This document shows, piece after piece, positions 7,621 to 16,356 of a stretch of 64,000 nt of DNA (within the stretch, counting starts at the first letter, position 1; each line of letters opens with the position of its first letter). The translations under genes were made by a program, and so were the position numbers. The stretch lies in the NCBI RefSeq assembly GCF_003641185.1, contig NZ_CP032757.1:2852001-2916000 (forward strand), given 5' to 3'. Source of the stretch: Lactiplantibacillus pentosus (GTDB lineage Bacteria; Bacillota; Bacilli; Lactobacillales; Lactobacillaceae). The notes beneath the pieces were generated by a model. It ran no database searches. It was given only the letters and a program-made list of their open reading frames with translations, and was not told the origin of the DNA.

Positions 7621-10206
7621 CTAATCAACCGATTTTAGCGCATCCAGCATATTGACCCGTTTGAGCTTCCAATGCATCATGGCCATGACGAGTAGACTGA
7701 AGGCTAGCGTCAACAGTGCCGAATAGATGTAGCTGAGCGGATGAATCGTCGGCGAGAACATCAGCGCGTTGGTTTCCGCCGTCTGCAGGATATAAGCATG
7801 TAACCAATTGCCCAAGAAGCAACCGACTAACATTCCCAGTACCGTTAGAATCAGGTTTTCGCGGAAAATGTACATCGTGACTTCACCGTCATAGAATCCG
7901 AGCACTTTGATCGTCGACAATTCCCGAATCCGTTCAGAAACGTTGATATTCGTCAAATTATACAAGACGACGAGCGCTAAGGCCCCGGCAGAAACGACGA
8001 AAATCAAGACGACTAAGTTCATACTGTCGAGCATCTTAAAGTTCGTGGCTTTCTCAGTGCTCATCAACGTCACATTTTGAATGCCCGTTTGCTTCAACAA
8101 GCGGTCAGCGTAGGCGTTCTGTTGCTTGGTCGACGCGTTCTTGAACTGCACGTAATTCGTGTTATACACTGGTGCCTGCTTGAAGACCTGCCGATAATAC
8201 GTCGGACTCATGTAGATAAAATGATTGACATAATTTTCAGCGATCGCACTGACGCGAATCTTTTTCGCCGGTTGCCCCGCGACTTTGATCGTCAACTGGT
8301 CGCCAGCTTGAACGCCATACAACTTGGCCAGTTTTTCATCAATCACCGCACCGCGATTCCCCAGCTGAATTGCTTGGTGACTCTGACGATGCCGTAAAAC
8401 GACAAACTTGGACAAGTGCTGTTGCGCCGCTGGAATACCAAGGGTCGCCGTCTGTTCCGCGACGCCCGCTTGTTTGACCGTCACCTGCTTAGCCTGCAAC
8501 TTCATGCTGGCACGATACGTGGATCCTTTGCTAATGGCGCGTCGTTGCTGCGCGGTTTCTTGCCCACTACGCGTCACGACCGCATCATAGTGCCACAACT
8601 GATTGAATTGCTTGACACTAATATCGCCAATCGAGTCCTTTAACCCAAACCCGGTAATCATCATCGCCATACAACCGGCGATACCGAGGACGGTCATCAG
8701 TAGCCGCTGTTTGTAACGGAATAAGTTCCGAATCGTAATTTTATGATTAAAACTCAACCGGCGCCATAACCACCGCCAACGTTCTAGTAGCAGCGTTTTA
8801 CCCGCTTTGGGTGCTCGTGGTTGCAACAAGCTTGCCGGTAATGCCCGCAAATCGACTCGCAAGACGACTAGGGCCGTTCCGAGCGTGCATAGCAGCGCAA
8901 TCAAGAGTGCAATCACAATATCCAGCCAGATATACTGAACGTGGATGGCTGGCAAGTTATACATACTACCATACGCTTGGGCGATAAACCGGGGGAAGAA
9001 GTTGACCCCAAAGGCAACGCCTAGCGCGGTCCCAATCAGTGCGGCTAAGCCCCCGTAGACCATGAACTCGCTCCCAACGGCGGTGTTTGAGTAACCTAAC
9101 GCCTTCAACGTTCCCATCTGCAAACGGAGCTCCTCGACCATCCGCGTCATCGTCGTCAAACAAATCAGCGCCGCAATGGCGATAAAGAAGAGTGGGAAAA
9201 CGGTCGATAGGGCCACGACACGCTGCGTATTTTCATGATATTCCGTATAGCCGGGATTATCCGAGCGATCCGTGTACAGATAGGTCGGTGCTTTGATGGC
9301 CGCAACCTTGGCCTGCGCCTGCTTCAGCTGAGTCTGGAGCTTGACCAGTTGCGCGGTTCCAGCCGGCACCTGACTTTCTAACTGCTTCGTCGCTTGTTGT
9401 AACGGTTTAATTTTAGCAGTTGCTTGCGCTTGCAGTTGTTGTTGCCGCTTATTGGCTTGCGGCTTGAGCCAGCGTTTGAGCGCCGCCGTATTCTTCCGAT
9501 TCAAGCGCCGATATTTTGCGGTATACGGCGTCACACCGCGTAAGTTTTTAAACTGGACATCAATTCTCGTAATCACACTAGACTTCAACACTTGTGGCCG
9601 AACGTAGACTAAGTAGTCCAACGTCCCCTTCCCCACATTTGTCACGCCCCGGTCGGTATTCTCGACATAGGTCGGTGAGTTCACAAAGCCGACCACTTTG
9701 AACGTCCGGCGGGTGAATTGTTGGTTCCGTTTCGTGGTCGAACTGATCCGATACGTCGACCCGATCTTCAACTTAGGCTGTAATCGTTTGGCCTGTGCGT
9801 CCAAGACGATTTCGTTGGCATGCCGCGGTAAACGGCCACTGACAACCCGCAACTGATTCAAACGTTGGGTCTTCGGTAACGCCATGACACGGATGACCTG
9901 ACTGTTGGTCAACTGATTCACATCGACATATTTAGCGGCTTGATAAGTCAACTGCGAGCGATGTTTGTCCAACACTTGCGTATCTGATTTCGTCAGCCCC
10001 AGCGTCGACTGCACGCTATTCGTCGCAAGCTTTTGTTGCTTATAGTAGTCATTAGCGGCCTGCGACATATCGGGACCCGTCGCTCGAATCCCGGTATAAA
10101 AGGCCACCCCGAGGAAGATAATGAGTAGAATCGACGCAAACCGGGCCTTGGAGGACCAGATTTCACGCATGATCGTTTTAAAGTAAGCTGCTGTCATCAC
10201 CCTCAC
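7621..10206 (-). CDS. FtsX/MacB-like ABC transporter permease
   Basis: An 861-aa permease with one N-terminal membrane helix (about 20-40), a large extracellular region containing a Q/K/A-rich coiled coil (about residues 240-305), three membrane helices ending the first FtsX domain (about 335-460), a fourth near 505-525 opening the second half, a second extracellular domain, and three C-terminal helices (about 730-855). This duplicated FtsX layout is typical of type VII ABC systems (MacB/LolC relatives) that extract lipids, peptides or antibiotics from the outer leaflet. The start codon abuts the stop of the ATPase gene, so they form a two-gene operon. Exported substrate unknown; peptide-antibiotic resistance or wall regulation are plausible. 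Confidence 0.9.
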   Translation of the reverse strand: MRVMTAAYFKTIMREIWSSKARFASILLIIFLGVAFYTGIRATGPDMSQAANDYYKQQKLATNSVQSTLGLTKSDTQVLDKHRSQLTYQAAKYVDVNQLTNSQVIRVMALPKTQRLNQLRVVSGRLPRHANEIVLDAQAKRLQPKLKIGSTYRISSTTKRNQQFTRRTFKVVGFVNSPTYVENTDRGVTNVGKGTLDYLVYVRPQVLKSSVITRIDVQFKNLRGVTPYTAKYRRLNRKNTAALKRWLKPQANKRQQQLQAQATAKIKPLQQATKQLESQVPAGTAQLVKLQTQLKQAQAKVAAIKAPTYLYTDRSDNPGYTEYHENTQRVVALSTVFPLFFIAIAALICLTTMTRMVEELRLQMGTLKALGYSNTAVGSEFMVYGGLAALIGTALGVAFGVNFFPRFIAQAYGSMYNLPAIHVQYIWLDIVIALLIALLCTLGTALVVLRVDLRALPASLLQPRAPKAGKTLLLERWRWLWRRLSFNHKITIRNLFRYKQRLLMTVLGIAGCMAMMITGFGLKDSIGDISVKQFNQLWHYDAVVTRSGQETAQQRRAISKGSTYRASMKLQAKQVTVKQAGVAEQTATLGIPAAQQHLSKFVVLRHRQSHQAIQLGNRGAVIDEKLAKLYGVQAGDQLTIKVAGQPAKKIRVSAIAENYVNHFIYMSPTYYRQVFKQAPVYNTNYVQFKNASTKQQNAYADRLLKQTGIQNVTLMSTEKATNFKMLDSMNLVVLIFVVSAGALALVVLYNLTNINVSERIRELSTIKVLGFYDGEVTMYIFRENLILTVLGMLVGCFLGNWLHAYILQTAETNALMFSPTIHPLSYIYSALLTLAFSLLVMAMMHWKLKRVNMLDALKSVD

Positions 10207-10908
10207 CTACCATTCAATCTCGGCAAGCGGTGTCGGGTGCGCGTTATGCTCAATTGATTGGACGTGCGCATCATTAATTCGAATCACTTGGTCACCCATC
10301 TTAGCAATGGCGCTGTTATGCGTGACGATAATAACCGTCGTTTCCGTCTCCTTGGCCGCATTTTGGATAACTTGCAAGACTTGCTTCCCGGTCTTATAAT
10401 CCAAGGCCCCCGTGGGTTCATCACAGAGTAATAACTTTGGATTTTTTGCGACGGCTCGCGCAATCGCGACCCGCTGCTGTTCCCCACCTGATAATTGTGC
10501 GGGGAAGTTGTCCGCCCGCTTCGTCAGGCCAACCAGTGCCAACGTTTCATCCACATCGCGCGCATTCTTCGTAATTTGTGACGCCAATTCGACATTTTCG
10601 CGAGCCGTCAGATTAGGGACTAAGTTGTAGAATTGAAAGACGAACCCGACTGACTGCCGGCGATAAGTCGTCAACTGACGAGCATTCATTTTTGCAATAT
10701 CCACACCATCAATCAAGACCTCGCCTTCCGACGGACTATCCATCCCACCTAAAATATTCAGCAAGGTTGATTTACCAGCCCCACTTGGGCCCAAAATGAC
10801 GACCACTGAACCCTGTTCCACTTTAAACGAAATGTCAGTATTCGCGTGGGTCACCTGTGTGCCGGTCAAAAACATCCGGCTCATCTGTCGTACATCAATA
10901 TATGCCAT
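10207..10908 (-). CDS. ABC transporter ATP-binding protein, MacB/LolD type
   Basis: A 233-aa ATPase: Walker [10 protein letters not shown] (about residue 39), Q-loop VFQFYNL, signature LSGGEQQR, Walker [13 protein letters not shown] and switch His in VTHNS. The EPTGALD wording is characteristic of the MacB/LolD/FtsE subfamily and fits the FtsX-type permease encoded directly downstream. A GGAGG ribosome binding site precedes the ATG. The operon starts about 210 bases from a dyad at 11118-11134 that could carry control signals. No two-component system sits beside it, unlike bacitracin-type modules. Confidence 0.92.
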   Translation of the reverse strand: MAYIDVRQMSRMFLTGTQVTHANTDISFKVEQGSVVVILGPSGAGKSTLLNILGGMDSPSEGEVLIDGVDIAKMNARQLTTYRRQSVGFVFQFYNLVPNLTARENVELASQITKNARDVDETLALVGLTKRADNFPAQLSGGEQQRVAIARAVAKNPKLLLCDEPTGALDYKTGKQVLQVIQNAAKETETTVIIVTHNSAIAKMGDQVIRINDAHVQSIEHNAHPTPLAEIEW

Positions 10909-11273
10909 TAAAATTCCTCCATCTATATGTAATTGCTTGCCACTATCCTATTGATTGCCCTGCAATGCTGGTTAGGTCAAGGTTGTTTTACGTTGCTGGA
11001 CGTACCGATTAGATTGCATGCGTTGCTAGTCTTCGCATTTTTCCTAGATTGGTCACGTGCTTCTGAGGACGCTTTCAATTCAGGTCTCGACTGCCGCCCG
11101 TTTAGCTTATCCAAATCAACGTAACCTTTACGTTTTATGATACCGTACTTTTGCGATTTCCGCGCAAGTTTTCAACCGTAACTTGCATCACCCCGCGGTT
11201 ACCCGTACAATAACAACAACGATTCCAATCACCGACACAAGCCCATACCGGGCCACGACAAAGGAGGCATTTC
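10909..11273. other. Non-coding interval between the ABC operon and a small gene
   Basis: About 365 bases without a convincing gene; a TTG-started 63-codon frame lacks a ribosome binding site. The interval contains the 7-3-7 dyad at 11118-11134 and a TATGAT -10-like element at 11136-11141 directed toward the small gene at 11274. Confidence 0.5.
11118..11134. promoter_or_regulatory. Perfect 7-3-7 dyad overlapping a putative promoter
   Basis: AACGTAA-CCT-TTACGTT is a perfect inverted repeat located just upstream of a TATGAT -10-like sequence (11136-11141). A repressor or activator could bind here and control the 46-aa protein gene on the + strand. No regulator gene is adjacent. Confidence 0.4.
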
Positions 11274-11414
11274 ATGATTGCAGAAGCCGTTGCGACGGTC
11301 CTGATGTTGATCATCTTCATGGCAGGCTTTACCTATTTTCTCAATAGCCTATTTTTCCGGCGCATTGAAAAACATGATGCCGACCGGAAACGTGAACAGC
11401 GCAAACACCGTTGA
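11274..11414 (+). CDS. 46-aa single-span membrane protein
   Basis: A very short gene with an excellent AAGGAGG ribosome binding site 7 bases before the ATG. The product begins MIAEAVATVLMLIIFMAG, has one hydrophobic helix (residues 5-28) and a highly charged basic tail (RRIEKHDADRKREQRKHR). The topology, short acidic outside end and long basic inside tail, is typical of regulatory or stabilising small membrane proteins. It is preceded by a possible promoter with a dyad and followed by a long-stem terminator at 11563-11620. No family recognised. Confidence 0.6.
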   Translation: MIAEAVATVLMLIIFMAGFTYFLNSLFFRRIEKHDADRKREQRKHR

Positions 11415-11562
11415 CTCAGCGTTTACTGGGATAGTGTTAAAGGCAACAACCGCCAGAAACAAGACGAATTAGTGTCAGCCTGCAGTTGTAGGTCCGTTCT
11501 ACACCGGCTCCCACTACCACGGACAACACCTGTCCCTCTCCCAAAACGGATATTGATCAAAA

Positions 11563-11620
11563 ATAAGCCAACCAAGTCTGACAAGCAAGGGTTAATGCTC
11601 ATCTGACTTGGTTGGCTTAT
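11563..11620. terminator. Long-stem bidirectional terminator
   Basis: Perfect 16-bp arms (ATAAGCCAACCAAGTC and its complement, 11563-11578 and 11605-11620) around a 26-base loop. It lies between the converging small membrane-protein gene and the endonuclease gene. U tracts are modest on both sides. Confidence 0.65.
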
Positions 11621-11686
11621 GTCATTTTCACTAAATTGCCCCAACGCTTACTATGCAGCTCAGCGAACTTGGCAGCTATCCGGTGA

Positions 11687-12337
11687 TTAAACGATGGCCT
11701 CATTTTCCTCATTCAACTGATCACAGTCGATAATCAACTGACAAACTTCTTTATCCGGCGTCAACTTCATCGAATATTTACGTCCAAACTCAATCATGGT
11801 GTGGTGCGCTTGATGTAATTCTTCCGGTGCCATGACGCTGACGATTTTTTGCTCAACCTGCAATGGCGTGGCGGCTTGGTCCACAAAGTGTAGGCGCTTG
11901 GAGATTGCTGAAACGTGCGTGTCGACGGCAAAAGTCGGCTGTTCAAAGACGTCGCTCAGGACCACATTGGCGGTTTTACGGCCAGCACCCGGGAGCGCCA
12001 TGATTCCTTTCCGGTCAGTTGGCACGACGTCATTCAAGTCTTCATGCACGATCCGAGCCGTTTTAATAATATTGCGGGCCTTATTGTGGAACAACCCAAC
12101 CGATTTAATGATGGCCTCAACATCAGCGAGGTCCGCCATCATCAAGTCTTTTGGCTCCGGATACTTCTCGAATAGCACCGGCGTCACCTTATTTACGGAA
12201 ACATCAGTCGCCTGTGCGCTCAAAATCACTGAAATCAAATACTGAAATGGCGTCCTTGAATCCAGCGACCGGCCCACTGGTCCAATTTCGTCTTCCATCT
12301 GATGAATCGCCCACACAATTTGGTCATCTTTTAGCAT
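11687..12337 (-). CDS. nth: Endonuclease III-like DNA glycosylase lacking two Fe-S cysteines
   Basis: A 216-aa HhH-GPD protein that should excise oxidised pyrimidines and nick abasic sites. The helix-hairpin-helix with the catalytic Lys is LPGAGRKTANVV, and the catalytic Asp is in FAVDTHVSAI. The C-terminus should carry C-x6-C-x2-C-x5-C for a [4Fe-4S] cluster. Here FGRKYSMKLTPDKEVCQLIIDC keeps only the last two Cys; the first two positions are Ser and Lys. The cluster is therefore very probably absent, while glycosylase/lyase residues remain. It may be a second, cluster-free Nth alongside a canonical one elsewhere in the genome. Monocistronic, flanked by a terminator. Confidence 0.85.
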   Translation of the reverse strand: MLKDDQIVWAIHQMEDEIGPVGRSLDSRTPFQYLISVILSAQATDVSVNKVTPVLFEKYPEPKDLMMADLADVEAIIKSVGLFHNKARNIIKTARIVHEDLNDVVPTDRKGIMALPGAGRKTANVVLSDVFEQPTFAVDTHVSAISKRLHFVDQAATPLQVEQKIVSVMAPEELHQAHHTMIEFGRKYSMKLTPDKEVCQLIIDCDQLNEENEAIV

Positions 12338-12653
12338 TGGTCTTGCCGCCTCTTTCTGATTGATTGATTAAGTTATATTTTACGGCTGTTGCGGGGTTCT
12401 GTCTATTGGTTTAGCGGGAGTGAGGTAACCGGGTGTTATCATTTCACACATTCGGACATTAGGGCTAGAATTCAACGTAACTACTAGAATTGGGCCCGAG
12501 ACGTGCAACCAGTTTAGGTTCACCGGGACATAATTCAGATTAGCCAAATCTCGATGTCTACTCAAAGACATCAAACCAGCGACGTCGTACCGATTTACAT
12601 TCAATATTCGACAACAGCGATACTAACCAATGATTAATAAGGAGGCGTGCACC
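12338..12653. other. Non-coding interval before the Phd-like gene
   Basis: About 315 bases between divergent genes. No convincing open frame, repeat or structured element was found; it must carry the promoters of the endonuclease and antitoxin genes, but I could not fix them. Confidence 0.4.
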
Positions 12654-12947
12654 ATGCCAATTACCACGACACAAACTGACTTTCGCAGCCATTTGAAAGC
12701 CTATCTTGACCAAGTGACCGATAAAAATCACACTGTGTTAGTTACCCGCTCAAATCAGCGTACAGTGGCCGTTATCTCTCAGGAGCAACTCACCACGCTG
12801 CTCACCGCGGTCAGTGCTAATAAAGATTCACTTGCATATGCCGTTGCCCGTGATAAATTGATTGACATGCAGCTTTTAGCCAACGATCCGGCAATTGATA
12901 ATCCGCAAGCTTATTGGGAGCGTTTAAACCCTACCAGTAAACAATAA
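12654..12947 (+). CDS. Phd/YefM-type antitoxin without adjacent toxin
   Basis: A 97-aa protein with the N-terminal Phd/YefM fold: MPITTTQTDFRSHLKAYLDQV, then VLVTRSNQRTVAVISQEQL, the hallmark strand-turn followed by helix. The C-terminal 45 residues correspond to the toxin-neutralising tail. AAGGAGG stands 8 bases before the ATG at 12654; the upstream ATG at 12630 would put this ribosome binding site inside the gene. In normal modules a RelE/YoeB or Doc toxin follows within a few bases. Here a terminator follows at 12981 and then an acetyltransferase on the other strand, so it is an orphan antitoxin or a stand-alone regulator. Confidence 0.82.
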   Translation: MPITTTQTDFRSHLKAYLDQVTDKNHTVLVTRSNQRTVAVISQEQLTTLLTAVSANKDSLAYAVARDKLIDMQLLANDPAIDNPQAYWERLNPTSKQ

Positions 12948-12980
12948 TGGTCATCATTTTTCGACCACTTCAAGCATTAA

Positions 12981-13024
12981 AAACGGGCTAATCCAGTCGT
13001 CTTTCGCCCTGAATTAGCCCGTTT
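12981..13024. terminator. Bidirectional terminator
   Basis: AAACGGGCTAAT and ATTAGCCCGTTT form a perfect 12-bp stem between the converging antitoxin and acetyltransferase genes. Confidence 0.8.
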
Positions 13025-13039
13025 AACTTTACCTATCGA

Positions 13040-13663
13040 CTAGTTTTCATCGTCACGGTCCGCAAAGTAAGCTGCGCGCTGTTTGGCCCAATAGTCGTGG
13101 TCAGCGGCGGTAATTTCGCGTAAAACGTGGCACGGATTGCCGACTGCCACCACGTTATCTGGAATGTCATGCGTGACCACCGAACCGGAACCAATCACGA
13201 CGTTACTTCCAATCGTGACGCCCGGATTGATGACCACGTTACCGCCAATCCAAACGTCATTACCGATTGTAATCGGCCAGCCGTATTCCAATTCTTCCGC
13301 ACGAATCGCCGCATCGATCGGATGACCGGCCGTATACAGCCCAACGCGTGGCCCCATAAAGACGTTGTCCCCAATCGTGATGCGATTAACATCAACGAAA
13401 ATCGCGTCATAATTGGCGTAAAAATGCTGACCAATCGTTGTATTCGTGCCGTAATCGGTATGAAACGGCGGCTCAATGTAGCCGCCAGCCCCGATTTTGT
13501 GAAACATGGCCGTCAATAATCGTTGCCGTTCTTCCGGCTGTTCTTCCGTGGTTTGGTTGAATTCCCGCACCAGTCGTTTGGCCCGATGATTCTCACGGCT
13601 CAATTCAGCATCGTTAGCAACATAGAGTTCGCCCGCCAACATCCGTTCTTTTTGTGATTTCAC
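13040..13663 (-). CDS. maa: Maltose/galactoside O-acetyltransferase family protein
   Basis: A 207-aa left-handed beta-helix acetyltransferase. The N-terminal Mac domain (KERMLAGELYVANDAEL) is followed by hexapeptide repeats from about residue 75 (TIGQHFYANYDAIF ... ITIGNDVWIGGNVVINPGVTIGSN). The catalytic His is in TAGHPID. The family transfers acetyl from acetyl-CoA to the 6-hydroxyl of sugars, probably to vent excess or non-metabolisable sugars. A second member is encoded at 21224-21793. Monocistronic between terminator and promoter regions. The sugar specificity is not predictable. Confidence 0.88.
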   Translation of the reverse strand: MKSQKERMLAGELYVANDAELSRENHRAKRLVREFNQTTEEQPEERQRLLTAMFHKIGAGGYIEPPFHTDYGTNTTIGQHFYANYDAIFVDVNRITIGDNVFMGPRVGLYTAGHPIDAAIRAEELEYGWPITIGNDVWIGGNVVINPGVTIGSNVVIGSGSVVTHDIPDNVVAVGNPCHVLREITAADHDYWAKQRAAYFADRDDEN

Positions 13664-13862
13664 TTGTCCCGCTCCCTTATCGCTTCAGTATGATTATCCA
13701 CAGCCTATCATAGCACGAGTCATCACCCCTGATTGTCCAATTTTGAAAGCAGCAGCGCCCATTTTAAGCAGTTGAGATAACTTTTAAAGCTTTTTTATAC
13801 TGCTAAATTTTCAATATCGTTTATAATAAAGGGTATACACACCATTAAGGGAGTTTTAATCA

Positions 13863-14480
13863 TTGAAAACATTTAAAAATATCATGAGTTGGGTGGTGCC
13901 GATTGCCATTGGGCTGATCATCGCCCTACTGATTCGTCAGTTCTGGTTCACGATGGTCAAAGTCGATGGGACTTCGATGCAGCCTAACTTGCAAAATAAC
14001 GAACGCGTTGTTGCCTTTAAGACGAGTAAGATTAAGGCTGGTTCCGTCGTGGTCTTTGATGCTTATGGACTCGACCCGAACCAGACTGATAAGAAAGCTG
14101 TCTACGTCAAGCGGGTGATTGGGATGCCCGGCGACACAGTGCGCTATACCAGTTCTGGTAAGTTATACGTCAACAACAAACTCGTTAAGCAGACCTATTT
14201 AAAGAACAATTATCAACAGACGACCGGTTCGTTCATGTCGAATAGTCACAGTCAATTCACTGGCTGGACGCTCAACAGTCTGAGCCATGACCAAGGGTGG
14301 GCTAAATCGATCACCAACAACAAAGTTCCTAAGGGTTACTACTTTGTCATGGGTGACCACCGCAGCGTCTCCAACGATAGTCGCTACTGGGGGCTCGTGC
14401 CTAAGAGCAAGATGATTGGGGTCGTCAAAGCCTGGCCTTGGCAAAATCGCAAGCAATACATCAATAATTATCAACCTTAG
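13863..14480 (+). CDS. sip: Signal peptidase I, first of a tandem pair
   Basis: A 205-aa type I signal peptidase anchored by one N-terminal helix (about 10-27, SWVVPIAIGLIIALLI). Catalytic Ser is in VDGTSMQPNL and the general-base Lys in KKAVYVKRVIGMPGD; the conserved GDHRSVSNDSRYWG box follows. It cleaves secretory signal peptides on the outer face of the membrane. The start is TTG at 13863 with AAGGGAG about 9 bases upstream. TATAAT at about 13825 is a likely -10. Its paralogue follows after 84 bases, with a terminator between them, so the two have separate transcripts. The 3' 115 bases are almost identical to those of the second copy. Confidence 0.93.
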   Translation: MKTFKNIMSWVVPIAIGLIIALLIRQFWFTMVKVDGTSMQPNLQNNERVVAFKTSKIKAGSVVVFDAYGLDPNQTDKKAVYVKRVIGMPGDTVRYTSSGKLYVNNKLVKQTYLKNNYQQTTGSFMSNSHSQFTGWTLNSLSHDQGWAKSITNNKVPKGYYFVMGDHRSVSNDSRYWGLVPKSKMIGVVKAWPWQNRKQYINNYQP

Positions 14481-14528
14481 TTTTAAGGATATGACAAACA
14501 AGTCGCCAATTGCGGCTTGTTTTTTGTT
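14413..14528 (+). repeat. Direct repeat, left copy (partner 15121-15236)
   Basis: Covers the last codons of the signal peptidase gene, its stop and its terminator. The copy at 15121-15236 differs at about two positions, while the preceding coding parts of the two genes are clearly more diverged. Confidence 0.88.
14498..14526 (+). terminator. Terminator of first signal peptidase gene
   Basis: ACAAGTCGC - CAATT - GCGGCTTGT stem-loop followed by six T. The same hairpin is repeated after the second gene. Confidence 0.9.
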
Positions 14529-14564
14529 ATATTAGAAGTATCTTAGAATGTTAGGAAGTTATTT

Positions 14565-15188
14565 ATGATAACCAAAGTAACCCGCTACTTAAGCTGGTTG
14601 ATTCCAATCATCATCGGGCTGGTCATCGCATTACTGATTCGCCAATTCTGGTTCACAATGGTCAAGGTCGACGGCGATTCAATGCAGCCTAACCTGCAGA
14701 ATAATGAACACGTGGTCGCTGTCAAGACGAGCAAGGTCAAGCGTGGCAGTGTCATCGTCTTTCATGCATACGGCGTTGACGCCACCGAAAAGGACCGGAA
14801 TGCCGTGTATGTGAAACGAGTCGTCGCAGTTGGCGGTGACACCGTCCGTTATACACATGCTGGTAAGCTTTACGTGAATAACAAGCTGGTCAAACAATCC
14901 TATCAGCCGAGCCGGTATCAATTAATGACCGGCTCATACATGGCAAATTCTCACAGCCAATTCACCGGCTGGACATTAAACAGCCTGAGTCACGATCAAC
15001 CCGCTTGGCAGGTTAAGGTCACTAATAATCGCGTGCCTAAGGGTTCTTATTTCGTGCTAGGTGATCATCGTAGCGTCTCTAATGACGGTCGTAGTTGGGG
15101 CTTCGTGCCGCAATCAAAAGTGATTGGGGTCGTCAAAGCCTGGCCTTGGCAAAACCGCAAGCAATACATCAATAATTATCAACCTTAG
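14565..15188 (+). CDS. sip: Signal peptidase I, second of a tandem pair
   Basis: A 207-aa paralogue of the preceding gene, sharing the N-terminal anchor, catalytic Ser (VDGDSMQPNL), catalytic Lys (RNAVYVKRVVAVGGD) and the GDHRSVSNDGRSWG box. The two proteins differ mainly in the mid-region. It starts with ATG at 14565 after GGAAG. Having two adjacent enzymes suggests divided substrate sets or a dosage effect; genomes of this group carry several sip genes. The 3' end and terminator match the first copy with about two differences over 115 bases, evidence of recent duplication or gene conversion. Confidence 0.93.
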   Translation: MITKVTRYLSWLIPIIIGLVIALLIRQFWFTMVKVDGDSMQPNLQNNEHVVAVKTSKVKRGSVIVFHAYGVDATEKDRNAVYVKRVVAVGGDTVRYTHAGKLYVNNKLVKQSYQPSRYQLMTGSYMANSHSQFTGWTLNSLSHDQPAWQVKVTNNRVPKGSYFVLGDHRSVSNDGRSWGFVPQSKVIGVVKAWPWQNRKQYINNYQP

Positions 15189-15205
15189 TTTCAAGGATAT
15201 GACAA

Positions 15206-15234
15206 ACAAGTCGCCAATTGCGGCTTGTTTTTTG
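15206..15234 (+). terminator. Terminator of second signal peptidase gene
   Basis: Same ACAAGTCGC/GCGGCTTGT hairpin and T tract as at 14498-14526, offset by 708 bases. Confidence 0.9.
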
Positions 15235-15236
15235 TT

Positions 15237-15416
15237 CTCGATTATTTCCATACACACATCATTCATGTATCGCCACAAAATTATCATGGCACTAAAAAAG
15301 CCGTAAGCGTTATACACATACTTACGACCACCATTAGTTTTATTTTGTCCACAGGGGATAACTTCCGAATTATTTTCCGACTTATCCCCCACTTGTTCAT
15401 AACCGGAACAGTCTGC
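15237..15416. other. Intergenic region with DnaA-box-like dyad
   Basis: No gene. Contains TTGTCCACAGGGGATAA (15345-15361), whose complement matches 15 of 17 bases of the dyad at 17015-17031, and another TTATCC-type 9-mer at 15382-15390. Confidence 0.5.
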
Positions 15417-15887
15417 CTAAGATTGATTCTTAACACGCCGGTCGTGCAACCAAAAATACCCACAAATAAAAGGGCTCAATGGCACTAAAATCAGCGCCAT
15501 CACGATATTTTTGAAGAAGTTGATGAATCCATCCATAAAGTCACTCTTCGCCTCAACTTGCGGCGTCAGTGCAGTCGGTACTGGTTTCGGCTTAGTGCGC
15601 TTGGCGGCAACTGACCATGGCCGGCCAGAATCCTGTATGATCTGGTCATCGTCCGGGCGCGTCGATTCAGGTTCTTTGGGCGTTTTGCGCCAGACTTGAA
15701 ACACACGCGGCCAGCGATACTTCACGATTGGAAATAGGACCAACGCACAAATAATGCTATAAATCACCAACGGATTGAATTCCAGCACGATGTGATTGAC
15801 TTCTTGGCGCGCGGTGAAAAACATCAACATAAAGACGGCAATTGCACCGTAAAACCAACTAATTAACAAATTACTCGCTTTCCACAT
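15417..15887 (-). CDS. Hypothetical membrane protein
   Basis: A 156-aa protein with two N-terminal helices (about 6-25 and 38-58), a polar, Pro- and charge-rich central segment (residues 65-115, KTPKEPESTRPDDDQ...) and a C-terminal hydrophobic helix (about 122-145) ending in a basic tail. No family recognised. It is the last gene of an operon; its start overlaps the end of the GNAT gene by 17 bases, so translation is probably coupled. The layout suggests two membrane ends with a cytoplasmic linker. Confidence 0.6.
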   Translation of the reverse strand: MWKASNLLISWFYGAIAVFMLMFFTARQEVNHIVLEFNPLVIYSIICALVLFPIVKYRWPRVFQVWRKTPKEPESTRPDDDQIIQDSGRPWSVAAKRTKPKPVPTALTPQVEAKSDFMDGFINFFKNIVMALILVPLSPFICGYFWLHDRRVKNQS

Positions 15888-16356
15888 GGGTTGTCACCTC
15901 CTCAATCATTGATTGGCGCAAACGCACCATACTTTTGCACTGGATACCATTCTCATAGATTGGTGCTGGATAGTTATCCACAAAGTAGTCGACCCAAATA
16001 TCGACTAGTTCAAAGCCGGCACGTTGATAAATCGCTAGCTGCCGTAGTGACGAATTACCGGTGCCAATTTGCAGTTCACGACAAGTCGGATCTTGTCGAC
16101 AAACAGCGATTGCCGCGTTTAACAGTGCCTTAGCAATCCCCTGATGTTGATAGGTTGGGGCGACCGCTATCGATTTGATTTCACGAATTTCTGGCCGCTC
16201 GTTTGTTAACAGAATAGCGCCTACGACCTGGCCATCCTGTTGATAGCCATAACAAGTTGCTGTCGATAAGTACGTCCTAATCTGGTCCCATGAGGGGTCT
16301 GCCGCCAATAATAGCGCCCTTGGAACCTGTGAGGCAGCAATCGGCCGAATGCTCAT
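15871..16356 (-). CDS. GNAT family N-acetyltransferase
   Basis: A 161-aa GNAT with the acetyl-CoA binding segment IAVAPTYQHQGIAKALL (motif A, Q/R-x-x-G-x-A) and motif B ending in AIYQRAGFELVDI. Likely transfers acetyl to a small amine or protein N-terminus; substrate unknown. It overlaps its upstream neighbour by 4 bases (ATGA) and its downstream neighbour by 17, so the three genes from 16610 to 15417 form a tight operon. A perfect DnaA-box 9-mer lies inside it (15974-15982). Confidence 0.85.
   Translation of the reverse strand: MSIRPIAASQVPRALLLAADPSWDQIRTYLSTATCYGYQQDGQVVGAILLTNERPEIREIKSIAVAPTYQHQGIAKALLNAAIAVCRQDPTCRELQIGTGNSSLRQLAIYQRAGFELVDIWVDYFVDNYPAPIYENGIQCKSMVRLRQSMIEEVTTHVESE

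Noticed and set aside
10933..11124. 63-codon TTG-started frame
   Set aside because: No ribosome binding site, unusual composition, ends in the dyad-promoter region.
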